Source: Comamonadaceae bacterium (GTDB lineage Bacteria > Pseudomonadota > Gammaproteobacteria > Burkholderiales > Burkholderiaceae_C). From it: a stretch of DNA of 64,000 nt. Location: NCBI GenBank assembly GCA_947479935.1, contig CANKBG010000001.1, forward strand, positions 106,692-170,691. Reading direction: 5' to 3'. Positions 17,902 to 25,716 of the stretch are shown in pieces. The notes beneath the pieces were generated by a model that did no database searches, was not told where the DNA came from, and was given only the letters and a program-made list of their open reading frames with translations. Both the position numbers and the translations under genes were made by a program. How positions within the stretch are numbered: position 1 is the first letter of the stretch; every line of letters begins with the position of its first letter.

Positions 17902-18768
17902 ATGAACTCAAAAACTGCAGTTTGGTATGACAGCATGTACAACAACCGTGCGTTGGTGCCAGACCATGCTGCACATTTCTCTCAGTGGACTCAAACATCT
18001 GCAGATGCACGTGCCACCTTGAAATGTACTCTTGACATTGCTTACGGTGATGGCCCCAATGAAACCTTGGACATCTTTCCGGCCAGCATTCCCAATGCAC
18101 CCGTTGTGGTTTTTATTCATGGCGGCTATTGGCGCAGCCTTGACAAATCTGATCACTCGTTTGTCGCACCGCCTTTGCATGACATGGGCGCGTGTGTGGT
18201 GGTGGTGAACTATGCATTGTGTCCTGGCACAGCCCAATTGCCTGTGACCATTCCAGACATTGCACATCAGATGGTCAAGGCCATGGCATGGACTTGGCAA
18301 AACATTGCTCAATATGGTGGTAACTCAAATAGCGTTACTGTGGCAGGACATTCAGCGGGCGGCCATCTGGCGGCCATGCTTTTGGCTTGCGATTGGCGAA
18401 GCGTCAATGCCAGTATGCCTGCTCATTGGATTCAAAAGGCGATGTCCATTTCTGGTTTGTACGATCTCACGCCACTGCGCAAAACGCCTTTTCTTCAAGA
18501 CTCACTCAGGTTGACGGCCAAGCACGCTCGCATGGCCAGTCCAGCACTTTGGCCGCGGCCCCGAAAGGGTGTTTTGTACACGGTAGCGGGTGGGGATGAG
18601 AGTCCAGAATTTTTACGGAACAACCGCTTGATTCATCAAAGTTGGGGGCCTCAAATTGTGCCCGTTTGTGAAGACTTGGCGGGCCTTAATCACTTCAGCA
18701 TCGTGACCGATTTGACAAAAAAAGGCACTCGATTGAGTGCCTTGATGAAGCAGTTGCTGCAGGCTTAA
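17902..18768 (+). CDS. alpha/beta hydrolase, arylformamidase (kynurenine formamidase)-like
   Basis: 288 residues of a cytosolic alpha/beta hydrolase. The oxyanion motif is HGGYW (His73-Trp77), as in animal-type arylformamidases and related carboxylesterases. The nucleophile elbow is GHSAGG (Ser151), and the C-terminal LNHFSIV supplies the catalytic His. No signal peptide is seen. It lies 12 bases after the TonB receptor gene, so the two are probably one transcript. It may hydrolyse an ester or formamide in the ligand taken up by the receptor, or act in tryptophan breakdown; no other kynurenine gene is nearby, which weakens the second reading. Confidence 0.75.
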   Translation: MNSKTAVWYDSMYNNRALVPDHAAHFSQWTQTSADARATLKCTLDIAYGDGPNETLDIFPASIPNAPVVVFIHGGYWRSLDKSDHSFVAPPLHDMGACVVVVNYALCPGTAQLPVTIPDIAHQMVKAMAWTWQNIAQYGGNSNSVTVAGHSAGGHLAAMLLACDWRSVNASMPAHWIQKAMSISGLYDLTPLRKTPFLQDSLRLTAKHARMASPALWPRPRKGVLYTVAGGDESPEFLRNNRLIHQSWGPQIVPVCEDLAGLNHFSIVTDLTKKGTRLSALMKQLLQA

Positions 18769-18805
18769 ACGTTTGTCAGCGCTTGGAGCCTTCAGCCAAC
18801 AGTCT

Positions 18806-19777
18806 TTATTCGGGTTCGATTTTGGCGTCGCGAACCACTTTACCCCATCGTGGTGCTTCAGTTTTAATCAAAGCTGCAAATTGCTCAGGTGAGCCGCCGC
18901 CCATTTCATTGCCTTGGCTCAAGATTTTTTCTTTGACCTCTGGGTCTTGAAGGGCTTTGTTCATGGCGGCATTGAGCAATTTGACCAGATCGGCGGGCAA
19001 GCCTTTAGGGCCCACCAAGCCTTGCCAGTTTTGCACCTCTACTTCTGCAAAACCTTGTTCGGCCATGGTTGGCAGATCGGGCAACAGTGGTGAGCGTGTT
19101 TTGCTGGTAATGGCCAATGCACGCAGACGTCCGCCTTTGATAGCAGGCATGGCAGAGTACATCTGTTCAAACATCATATTGACTTGGCCGCCCATGAGGT
19201 CAGTGGCGCCGGCAGAACCACTCTTGTAAGGCGCATGAATCATGTCCACCCCCGCAGCATGCTCTAGCAAAGCGCCACTCAGGTGGTGCGAGCCACCAAT
19301 ACCACCGGAGGCATAGCTGAGTTTGCCTGGACTGGCTTTGGCTGCAGCCACGATGTCTTTGACAGATTTGTAAGGTGAATCGTTTCGCACCATCAAAATA
19401 AGCGGGCCTTTTTCGATCAAGCCTATGGGCACGATGTCATTGAAGGGGTCAAAGTTGAGTTTTTTGAACAATGCATGGTTGACAGCCAAGGGGGCAAAGT
19501 TGCCCATGCCAATGGTGTAACCATCTGGTTTGCCGCGGGCAATGACTTCTGTGCCAATGTTGCCGCCTGCGCCTGCCTTGTTGTCGATGATGATCGGTTG
19601 CCCCAAGATGACGCTCATGGCCTTGGCCACTTGACGTGAACGTGAGTCGGCATTGCCGCCAGCAGCATAAGGCACAACCCACGTAATGGGTTTGCTTGGA
19701 AATTTGTCTTGGGCTTGGACCAAAGCGGGGAACAGAGCAAAACTTGCACCAGCTTGGAGTAGTTCGCGACGTTTCAT
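18806..19777 (-). CDS. Bug-type (TctC family) periplasmic substrate-binding protein
   Basis: 323 residues with a signal peptide (MKRRELLQAGASFALFPALVQAQ) and the Bug hallmarks: FPSKPITWVVPYAAGGNADSRSR, KPDGYTIGMGNF, LSYASGGIGGSHHLSGALLE and HAPYKSG. It is the same length as the homologue at 12405-13376 but diverged in the ligand loops. No transporter membrane subunits adjoin it. It is on the same strand as guaC and 57 bases downstream of it, so readthrough from guaC is possible. Confidence 0.85.
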   Translation of the reverse strand: MKRRELLQAGASFALFPALVQAQDKFPSKPITWVVPYAAGGNADSRSRQVAKAMSVILGQPIIIDNKAGAGGNIGTEVIARGKPDGYTIGMGNFAPLAVNHALFKKLNFDPFNDIVPIGLIEKGPLILMVRNDSPYKSVKDIVAAAKASPGKLSYASGGIGGSHHLSGALLEHAAGVDMIHAPYKSGSAGATDLMGGQVNMMFEQMYSAMPAIKGGRLRALAITSKTRSPLLPDLPTMAEQGFAEVEVQNWQGLVGPKGLPADLVKLLNAAMNKALQDPEVKEKILSQGNEMGGGSPEQFAALIKTEAPRWGKVVRDAKIEPE

Positions 19778-19834
19778 GAATAAAACCTATTCAGTGAGTA
19801 AAAAAAGAATTTGAATTGTGCCTGAAGGCTTGCA

Positions 19835-20812
19835 TTACATCAACAGATGTTCACCTGCATTGTCACCGCCCAAAATGACGTAGTTGACTTTGCGAATGTC
19901 CATGAGTTTGGTGCCGCCTGAATAGCTGATGGAACTTTGGGTGTCTTGCTCCATTTCAATGAGGGTGTTGGCCAATTGACCCTTAATGGGTTCCAAAATG
20001 CGCTTGCCTTCGACGTGCTTGTATTCGCCCTTGTTGAAGTCAGACGCCGAGCCGTAATACTCTTTGTAGAGCTTGCCGTCCACCTCGACCGTGGCGCCGG
20101 GTGATTCTTCATGGCCTGCCAACATGGAGCCAATCATGATCATGGTGGCCCCAAAGCGAATGCTTTTGGCAATGTCGCCGTGTTCCCGAATACCGCCGTC
20201 GGCAATGATGGGCTTAGTGGCTACGCGAGCGCACCATTTCAAGGCTGATAACTGCCAACCGCCTGTGCCAAAACCAGTTTTGAGTTTGGTGATGCAAACC
20301 TTGCCAGGGCCGATGCCCACTTTGGTGGCGTCGGCGCCCCAGGTTTCCAAGTCAATGATGGCTTCGGGTGTGCCCACGTTGCCAGCGATGACGAAAGATT
20401 TGGGCAGCTTTTCTTTCAGTGTGTGAATCATCTTTTGGACACTGTCGGCATGGCCGTGTGCAATGTCGATGGTGATGTATTCGGGCGTTAGGCCTTCAGC
20501 CACCAAATGGTTCACGGTGTCGTAATCGGGGCCCTTGACGCCCAATGAAATAGAGGCGTAAAGGCCTTTGGCATGCATATCTCGTACAAATTTGACATTG
20601 TCTAAGTCGAAGCGGTGCATGACGTAGAAGTAGCCGTTCTGGGCCATCCAAGTGCAGATTTTTTCATTCACTACCGTCTTCATATTGGCCGGAACCACTG
20701 GGAGACGGAATTTGCGGCCCCCGAGCTCTACGCCGGCGTCGCATTCAGATCGGCTTTCCACGCGGCATTTGCGGGGCAGCAACAAGATATTGTCGTAATC
20801 AAAAATTTCCAT
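19835..20812 (-). CDS. guaC: GMP reductase
   Basis: 325 residues, matching the shorter (Bacillus-type GuaC) class rather than the 347-residue enterobacterial one. NADPH-dependent conversion of GMP to IMP in the cytosol, returning guanine nucleotides to the common purine pool. A TIM-barrel IMPDH-family protein: NMKTVV at residue 43, AGNVGTPEA near 143, catalytic loop GIGPGKVC (Cys173), [15 protein letters not shown] near 198, and [12 protein letters not shown] near 220. The upstream leader holds a promoter, a palindrome and a terminator-like hairpin (see 20889-20963), so expression is probably regulated. Confidence 0.93.
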   Translation of the reverse strand: MEIFDYDNILLLPRKCRVESRSECDAGVELGGRKFRLPVVPANMKTVVNEKICTWMAQNGYFYVMHRFDLDNVKFVRDMHAKGLYASISLGVKGPDYDTVNHLVAEGLTPEYITIDIAHGHADSVQKMIHTLKEKLPKSFVIAGNVGTPEAIIDLETWGADATKVGIGPGKVCITKLKTGFGTGGWQLSALKWCARVATKPIIADGGIREHGDIAKSIRFGATMIMIGSMLAGHEESPGATVEVDGKLYKEYYGSASDFNKGEYKHVEGKRILEPIKGQLANTLIEMEQDTQSSISYSGGTKLMDIRKVNYVILGGDNAGEHLLM

Positions 20813-20888
20813 TTAACCAAGCTCCAAAAGGATCGTTGAAAGAACGAGTGAGCGCTTGGCTTGGCCGGTTTTGAGTGCCTTTTTTTGG

Positions 20889-20922
20889 GCAAAAAAAACC
20901 GGGCGCAAGAATCTTGGGCCCG
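20889..20922 (-). terminator. terminator-like hairpin in the guaC leader
   Basis: On the minus strand, ACCGGGC and GCCCGGT pair with an inner CAAG/CTTG stem around a 3-base loop (forward 20897-20923), followed at once by eight U residues (forward A-run 20891-20898). It lies upstream of guaC and at or next to the predicted transcription start. It could attenuate guaC, protect the 5' end, or end a short antisense transcript reading out of uvrD. Confidence 0.6.
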
Positions 20923-20929
20923 GTGGCTG

Positions 20930-20958
20930 ATTCTACCCGTTTTGTTTTGCAATATCAA
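20930..20958 (-). promoter_or_regulatory. guaC promoter
   Basis: On the minus strand, TTGATA (20953-20958), a 17-base spacer and TAGAAT (20930-20935), a near-consensus sigma-70 promoter. The expected start point is near 20923, giving a leader of about 110 bases before the guaC ATG. Confidence 0.65.
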
Positions 20959-20963
20959 AACAA
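20942..20963. promoter_or_regulatory. palindromic operator candidate between guaC and uvrD
   Basis: TTGTTTTG (20942-20949), a 6-base spacer and CAAAACAA (20956-20963): perfect 8-base arms overlapping the guaC -35 box. The position suits a repressor of guaC; the binding protein is unknown. Confidence 0.5.
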
Positions 20964-20990
20964 GTCGTCAGGAGTTTCTACAATCGGGGG

Positions 20991-23288
20991 ATGTATGACC
21001 AAACGCCCTTATTGAGCAACCTGAACCCTGAGCAATTGCGGGCCGTGACGCTCCCCCCCGACTCTGCTCTGATTTTGGCGGGTGCCGGATCGGGCAAAAC
21101 ACGCGTTTTAACCACCCGGATTGCCTGGTTATTGCAGACTTCTCAGGTGGGCTCGGGGGGTATTTTGGCCGTGACCTTTACCAACAAGGCTGCCAAAGAG
21201 ATGATGCTTCGGCTTCAGGCCATGTTGCCCGTGAATGTGAGGGGCATGTGGATTGGTACCTTCCATGGCTTGTGCAACCGATTTTTGCGGGCCCATTACA
21301 AAATGGCCAACCTGCCTCAAACCTTTCAAATATTGGACACCCAAGATCAGTTGTCGGCTGTCAAGCGGTTGTGCAAGCAACACAAGGTTGACGATGAGCG
21401 ATTTCCACCCAAACAATTGCAGTGGTTCATTGCGGGTTGTAAAGAGGACGGTTTGCGACCCAAAGATGTGGACATTCGCGATGACGAAACAAGGCGCAAA
21501 GTAGAAATTTACCAGTTGTATGAAGATCAATGCCAGCGCGAAGGGGTGGTGGATTTTGGAGAGTTGATGCTCCGCTCTTTTGAATTGTTGCGAGACAACG
21601 ACGTCATTCGTCTGCACTACCGTTCACGCTTTAAGCATGTTCTGATTGATGAGTTTCAAGATACAAACAAGCTGCAATATGCCTGGATCAAAATGATTGC
21701 GGGCATTCCAGCAGAGCACGGTAGTGCGGTGCTAGCGGTGGGTGATGATGATCAAAGTATTTATGCATTTCGAGGCGCACGCGTGGGCAATATGGCCGAT
21801 TTTGTGCGCGAGTTTGGTGTGCAACATCAAATAAAGCTTGAGCAAAACTACCGCAGCTACAGCAACATTTTGGATTCGGCCAATGCCCTCATTGGTCACA
21901 ATAAAAACCGCTTAGGCAAAAACCTGCGCACCGATCAGGGTGCGGGGGAGCCTGTACGTATTTATGAATCCACCAGCGACTTTGCTGAAGCGCAGTGGTT
22001 GGTGGATGAAATTCGCCAACTGGTGAAGGGCGATGGGTTGACTCGCAAAGAAGTGGCGGTGCTGTACAGAAGCAACGCCCAAAGCCGTGTCATGGAAACG
22101 GCGCTTTTCAATGCGGGCGTACCTTATAAAGTGTATGGCGGCCTGCGTTTCTTTGAGCGCGCAGAAATTAAACATGCGCTGGCCTATTTGCGCATTTTGG
22201 AAAACCCCAACGACGACACCAGTTTCTTACGAATTGTTAATTTTCCGCCGCGAGGCATCGGTGCTCGCAGCGTAGAGCAACTGCAAGATGCGGCCAAAGG
22301 TTTGGGATGTTCATTGCATGATGCTGTCAGCACCACTGCTGGAAAGGCTGGCGCTAAGTTGGCCAGTTTTGTGGCCATGGTCGATGTCATGCGAGAGCAA
22401 ACGCCAGGTATGACGCTCCGAGAAATCATTGAACTGGTGCTCGAAAAAACGGGATTGATCGAGCACTATCAAACTGAAAAAGAGGGTGCTGATCGTGTTG
22501 AAAACTTGGAAGAGTTGGTTAATGCGGCAGAGAGTTTTGTGACGCAAGAGGGATTCGGCCGAGATGCCGAGGCAACGGTCTCTGAAATGGCGCCAATGCC
22601 TGAGGATGGCGAAGTGATGTCGCCCTTAGCGGCTTTCCTAACGCATGCCGCTTTAGAAGCTGGCGATAACCAAGCGCAAGCGGGTGAGGATGCCATACAA
22701 CTGATGACCGTCCATGCCAGCAAGGGCTTGGAGTTTGATGCGGTCTTTATTTCTGGTTTGGAAGAGGGGCTTTTCCCGCACGAAAATTCCATGAACGATT
22801 ACGACGGCTTGGAAGAAGAGCGTCGCCTCATGTATGTGGCCATCACCCGTGCACGCAAACGGTTGTATTTGAGTCATTCGCAAACACGCATGCTTCATGG
22901 CCAAACTCGGTACAACTTGAAAAGCAGGTTCTTAGATGAGTTGCCAGAAGAATGTTTGAAATGGATCACCCCTAAAAATCCAGGCTTTGCAACTGGTTTA
23001 GGCGGTGGTTGGACTTCACCCGCGCAGGCATTTCAAACGCGCCCAGCATGGGGGCATAGCAGTTTGGGGTCGGCTGACACCTACAAGAATCCGCCTGTTC
23101 CTGTGCAAAAATTGGAACCTTCTCATGGCATTAAAGTGGGTATGAAAGTGTTTCATACCAAGTTTGGGGAAGGCCAGGTTTTGGCAGTGGAGGGTGCTGG
23201 CGCAGATGCCAGAGCCCAAGTGAATTTTCCCAGGCATGGCGTGAAGTGGTTGGCCTTGTCTGTGGCTAAACTCACGCCCGTTGAATGA
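20991..23288 (+). CDS. uvrD: UvrD/PcrA-type superfamily 1 DNA helicase
   Basis: 765 residues. A 3'-5' helicase of nucleotide excision and mismatch repair. Walker A GAGSGKT (31-37), TFTNKAA (motif Ia), LIDEFQDTN (Walker B, about 219), GDDDQSIYAFRGA (motif III), QNYRS (motif IV), MTVHASKGLEFD (motif V, about 570) and VAITRARKRL (motif VI). The C terminus is a Tudor-like SH3 fold (VGMKVFHTKFGEGQVL), as in UvrD/PcrA for RNA polymerase contact. A TACAAT box (20979-20984) ends 6 bases before the ATG, so the mRNA may be leaderless. Confidence 0.93.
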   Translation: MYDQTPLLSNLNPEQLRAVTLPPDSALILAGAGSGKTRVLTTRIAWLLQTSQVGSGGILAVTFTNKAAKEMMLRLQAMLPVNVRGMWIGTFHGLCNRFLRAHYKMANLPQTFQILDTQDQLSAVKRLCKQHKVDDERFPPKQLQWFIAGCKEDGLRPKDVDIRDDETRRKVEIYQLYEDQCQREGVVDFGELMLRSFELLRDNDVIRLHYRSRFKHVLIDEFQDTNKLQYAWIKMIAGIPAEHGSAVLAVGDDDQSIYAFRGARVGNMADFVREFGVQHQIKLEQNYRSYSNILDSANALIGHNKNRLGKNLRTDQGAGEPVRIYESTSDFAEAQWLVDEIRQLVKGDGLTRKEVAVLYRSNAQSRVMETALFNAGVPYKVYGGLRFFERAEIKHALAYLRILENPNDDTSFLRIVNFPPRGIGARSVEQLQDAAKGLGCSLHDAVSTTAGKAGAKLASFVAMVDVMREQTPGMTLREIIELVLEKTGLIEHYQTEKEGADRVENLEELVNAAESFVTQEGFGRDAEATVSEMAPMPEDGEVMSPLAAFLTHAALEAGDNQAQAGEDAIQLMTVHASKGLEFDAVFISGLEEGLFPHENSMNDYDGLEEERRLMYVAITRARKRLYLSHSQTRMLHGQTRYNLKSRFLDELPEECLKWITPKNPGFATGLGGGWTSPAQAFQTRPAWGHSSLGSADTYKNPPVPVQKLEPSHGIKVGMKVFHTKFGEGQVLAVEGAGADARAQVNFPRHGVKWLALSVAKLTPVE

Positions 23289-23313
23289 TTTTTAAATTGA
23301 AGCAGAGGTCAAC

Positions 23314-23790
23314 ATGAAAATTGAAAAAGACACCGTGGTCACTTTGAAATATAAAGTGTCTGATGCCCAAGGCAAACTGTTGGAAGCTGCAGAAGAGCCA
23401 ATGGCTTATTTGCATGGCGGCTATGAAAACACCTTGCCCAAAATAGAGGAAGCCTTAGATGGCAAGGACAAAGGCTATCAAACCACGCTGGTGTTGTCAG
23501 CAGCCGATGCGTTTGGTGAGCGCGATGAAAGCTTGCTGCAAACCATGCCCAAAAAAGACTTTCCTCCTGGTGTAAAAGTTGGTGGCCAATTGCGCGGCCG
23601 TACCCCTGATGGTCGTGAAGCTATTTTCAATGTGATGAAAATTAAGGGTGACACAGTCATGTTGGATGGCAACCATCCTTGGGCAGGACAAGCATTGCGC
23701 TTTCAGCTCAGTGTGATGGATGTGCGAGCCGCCATTGCCGAAGAAATTGAGCATCGCCATGTGCATGGTGCGCACGGGCATCATCACTAA
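23314..23790 (+). CDS. slyD: FKBP-type peptidyl-prolyl isomerase, SlyD type
   Basis: 158 residues. The N-terminal FKBP half (DTVVTLKYKVSDAQGKLLE) is interrupted by an insert-in-flap domain (about 65-120), the SlyD plan. The C terminus is His-rich (HRHVHGAHGHHH), a metal-binding tail as in SlyD, where it binds nickel. Role: prolyl isomerase and chaperone, possibly nickel delivery. It follows uvrD by 25 bases on the same strand and has an AGAGG ribosome binding site. Confidence 0.86.
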   Translation: MKIEKDTVVTLKYKVSDAQGKLLEAAEEPMAYLHGGYENTLPKIEEALDGKDKGYQTTLVLSAADAFGERDESLLQTMPKKDFPPGVKVGGQLRGRTPDGREAIFNVMKIKGDTVMLDGNHPWAGQALRFQLSVMDVRAAIAEEIEHRHVHGAHGHHH

Positions 23791-23810
23791 TGGCTAAGGT
23801 CTAGCGCTCA

Positions 23811-23833
23811 GCCTGCAGAATGCAAGCTTTTTT
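23811..23833 (+). terminator. probable terminator after the SlyD gene
   Basis: GCCTGCA-GAA-TGCAAGC (23811-23827) forms a 7-base stem with one mismatch, followed by six T. It sits between convergent genes. Confidence 0.5.
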
Positions 23834-23835
23834 AT

Positions 23836-24624
23836 TTACGCTTGTGTTTCGCTACCGGGCATGGGCAAATCAAAACAATCTGTCACGCTGAAGTAAACCG
23901 ACGTGAAAAACATGGCAGCCATGAGCAATGCGCCGGGCATTAAAACTGCGCTGGTAAGGTCCGCGCCCCCCATGGCACTGCTGACTGTCAATATGACGGT
24001 AGCCCCAGCTACAAAAACGGCTGCCCAAGCCAAGAAATAAACGGCAAAGGCCCCTAAATTTTTCCAGCAAGCGATGGCACTGAAAAACATGCTTTTCAAG
24101 GGCGGAATGCCATGCCAATGCACCAAGGCCGGAGCATGCCAAAAAAGCATGGACAGTGGCACATAAAGAAGGGTGGCCAACCACATGGCCACTTGAAAAT
24201 CATTGCTGCTGACCACTTCGGGGGTGATGGGCGCATTGGCCAAATAGACCTTGGCAAATCCACCGCCATCGACCAAGACCGAGACAGCCATCACAGCCAA
24301 AAAACTCAGTGCATAAAGTCCACCTAAAACCAGCATGGCTTTTAAGCGTTGCTGGCCCGCTCTGAAGGCCACCATTAAGACAGTCGGCATGGGAAATTTA
24401 CCCAGCGATGCTTGTTCAGAGGCCACCATCAGGCCCAAGGTGGCCGCTGGCAGTATGAGCAGCGCCAGGGCTGCGCCAATGAGGGGCACCATGGACAACA
24501 CAGACACCCAAGCCATGAACAAAAAGAACAAACCTGTGAAGGCCAACGGTTGGCGCCAAAATGTTCGGATGCCCTGCTTAACCCAAAATAAGCCTTGTTT
24601 GGCGGGAACAATGTTGAGCTTCAT
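23836..24624 (-). CDS. BPSS1780-family membrane protein of unknown function
   Basis: 262 residues with about six hydrophobic segments (first near 25-45 after the basic, aromatic start KQGLFWVKQGIRTFWRQP). This start and the GLMVASEQASLGKFP loop match a widespread betaproteobacterial family known only by locus-style names. No catalytic motif is visible. Its ATG overlaps the stop of the homoserine kinase gene by 4 bases, so the two are translationally coupled; a link to threonine synthesis is not otherwise supported. Confidence 0.75.
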   Translation of the reverse strand: MKLNIVPAKQGLFWVKQGIRTFWRQPLAFTGLFFLFMAWVSVLSMVPLIGAALALLILPAATLGLMVASEQASLGKFPMPTVLMVAFRAGQQRLKAMLVLGGLYALSFLAVMAVSVLVDGGGFAKVYLANAPITPEVVSSNDFQVAMWLATLLYVPLSMLFWHAPALVHWHGIPPLKSMFFSAIACWKNLGAFAVYFLAWAAVFVAGATVILTVSSAMGGADLTSAVLMPGALLMAAMFFTSVYFSVTDCFDLPMPGSETQA

Positions 24625-25577
24625 GTGCAGAGCTTAATGGGTGAAGCCAATCGTGACTGCAATACCCGTTCAAAGTGGGTGGGATCATGCGGTTTGAGCA
24701 TGCTTGCATCGCGGGGGAGGTGAAAATCCCAAAGTCTGGAAATCCAAAAACGCAACGCGCCTGCCCGCAATAGGGCGGGGAACAACTGTCTTTCTGCTGG
24801 GCGTAAGGGGCGAACCGATTGGTAAGCACTCAACATGGCTTGGGCTCGTTCTGCATGGTGTTGACCTGTTTCTATATCGATGCACCAATCGTTCACGCAA
24901 ACCGACAAGTCAAACAACCATGAGTCGACCCCCGCAAAGTAAAAGTCGAAAAATCCTGTCAGTGTTTCGCCCTCAAACATCACATTGTCTCGAAACAAAT
25001 CGGCATGCACGGGGCCTTTGGGCAAGGCTTGATAAGCAGCGCTTTGAGCGATGTGGTTTTGGTAGGCCAATTCACTTTGCAGCAGGATGGCTTGTGCTTC
25101 ATCCAAGTAGGGTAAAACCACGGGGACCGTTTCATTCCACCAAGCAATGCCGCGCAAGTTGGGTTGGCTGCGGTTGTAGTCCTTGCCAGCCAAGTGCATG
25201 CGTGCCAACATGTCGCCAACTGCAGTGCAATGGATGGCCTGGGGTGACAGCTGACTTTGACCTTTGAGTTTGTTGACCACAGCTGCAGGCTTGTTGCAAA
25301 CGGTATGCAAAATATCGCCGTCGCCATTGGCAGCTGGATTTGGCACAGGGATGCCTTTTTCAGCCAAGTGTTTCATGAGAAACAAATAAAAAGGCAGTTG
25401 TTCGTGGCTCAGTCGCTCAAACAGCGTCAGAACGAAGTCGCCTTGATCGGTAGTGGCAAAGTAATTGGTGTTTTCAATACCGCCTTGAATGCCATTTAAG
25501 GCGGTCAACTCGCCCAGACCTAGTTGAGTCATGAGTTCAGAAGCTTGTTGTTCAGTGACGGGCGTAAAAACAGCCAT
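24621..25577 (-). CDS. thrB: homoserine kinase (APH-fold type)
   Basis: 318 residues. Phosphorylates homoserine in threonine synthesis. This is the aminoglycoside-phosphotransferase-like form found in Pseudomonas and Burkholderiales, not the GHMP kinase of E. coli. GIQGGIENTNYF near residue 30 is the nucleotide loop, HADLFRDN (191-198) is the catalytic loop, and FDFYFAG near 210 carries the metal Asp. Its start ATG is at 25577 and it overlaps the downstream membrane-protein gene by 4 bases. Confidence 0.9.
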   Translation of the reverse strand: MAVFTPVTEQQASELMTQLGLGELTALNGIQGGIENTNYFATTDQGDFVLTLFERLSHEQLPFYLFLMKHLAEKGIPVPNPAANGDGDILHTVCNKPAAVVNKLKGQSQLSPQAIHCTAVGDMLARMHLAGKDYNRSQPNLRGIAWWNETVPVVLPYLDEAQAILLQSELAYQNHIAQSAAYQALPKGPVHADLFRDNVMFEGETLTGFFDFYFAGVDSWLFDLSVCVNDWCIDIETGQHHAERAQAMLSAYQSVRPLRPAERQLFPALLRAGALRFWISRLWDFHLPRDASMLKPHDPTHFERVLQSRLASPIKLCT

Positions 25578-25716
25578 GGCTTAGCAACAGGTCCAAGGGG
25601 TGAAAGGGGTAGAAAGAGGCGGTGCGAAATACATGCAAGGATTGTAGAGGGTGTTCGGACTGAATTTGCCCCCAAATACGCCGGCAAAATGGCCTCAGGA
25701 CAGGCACAATTGGGGC

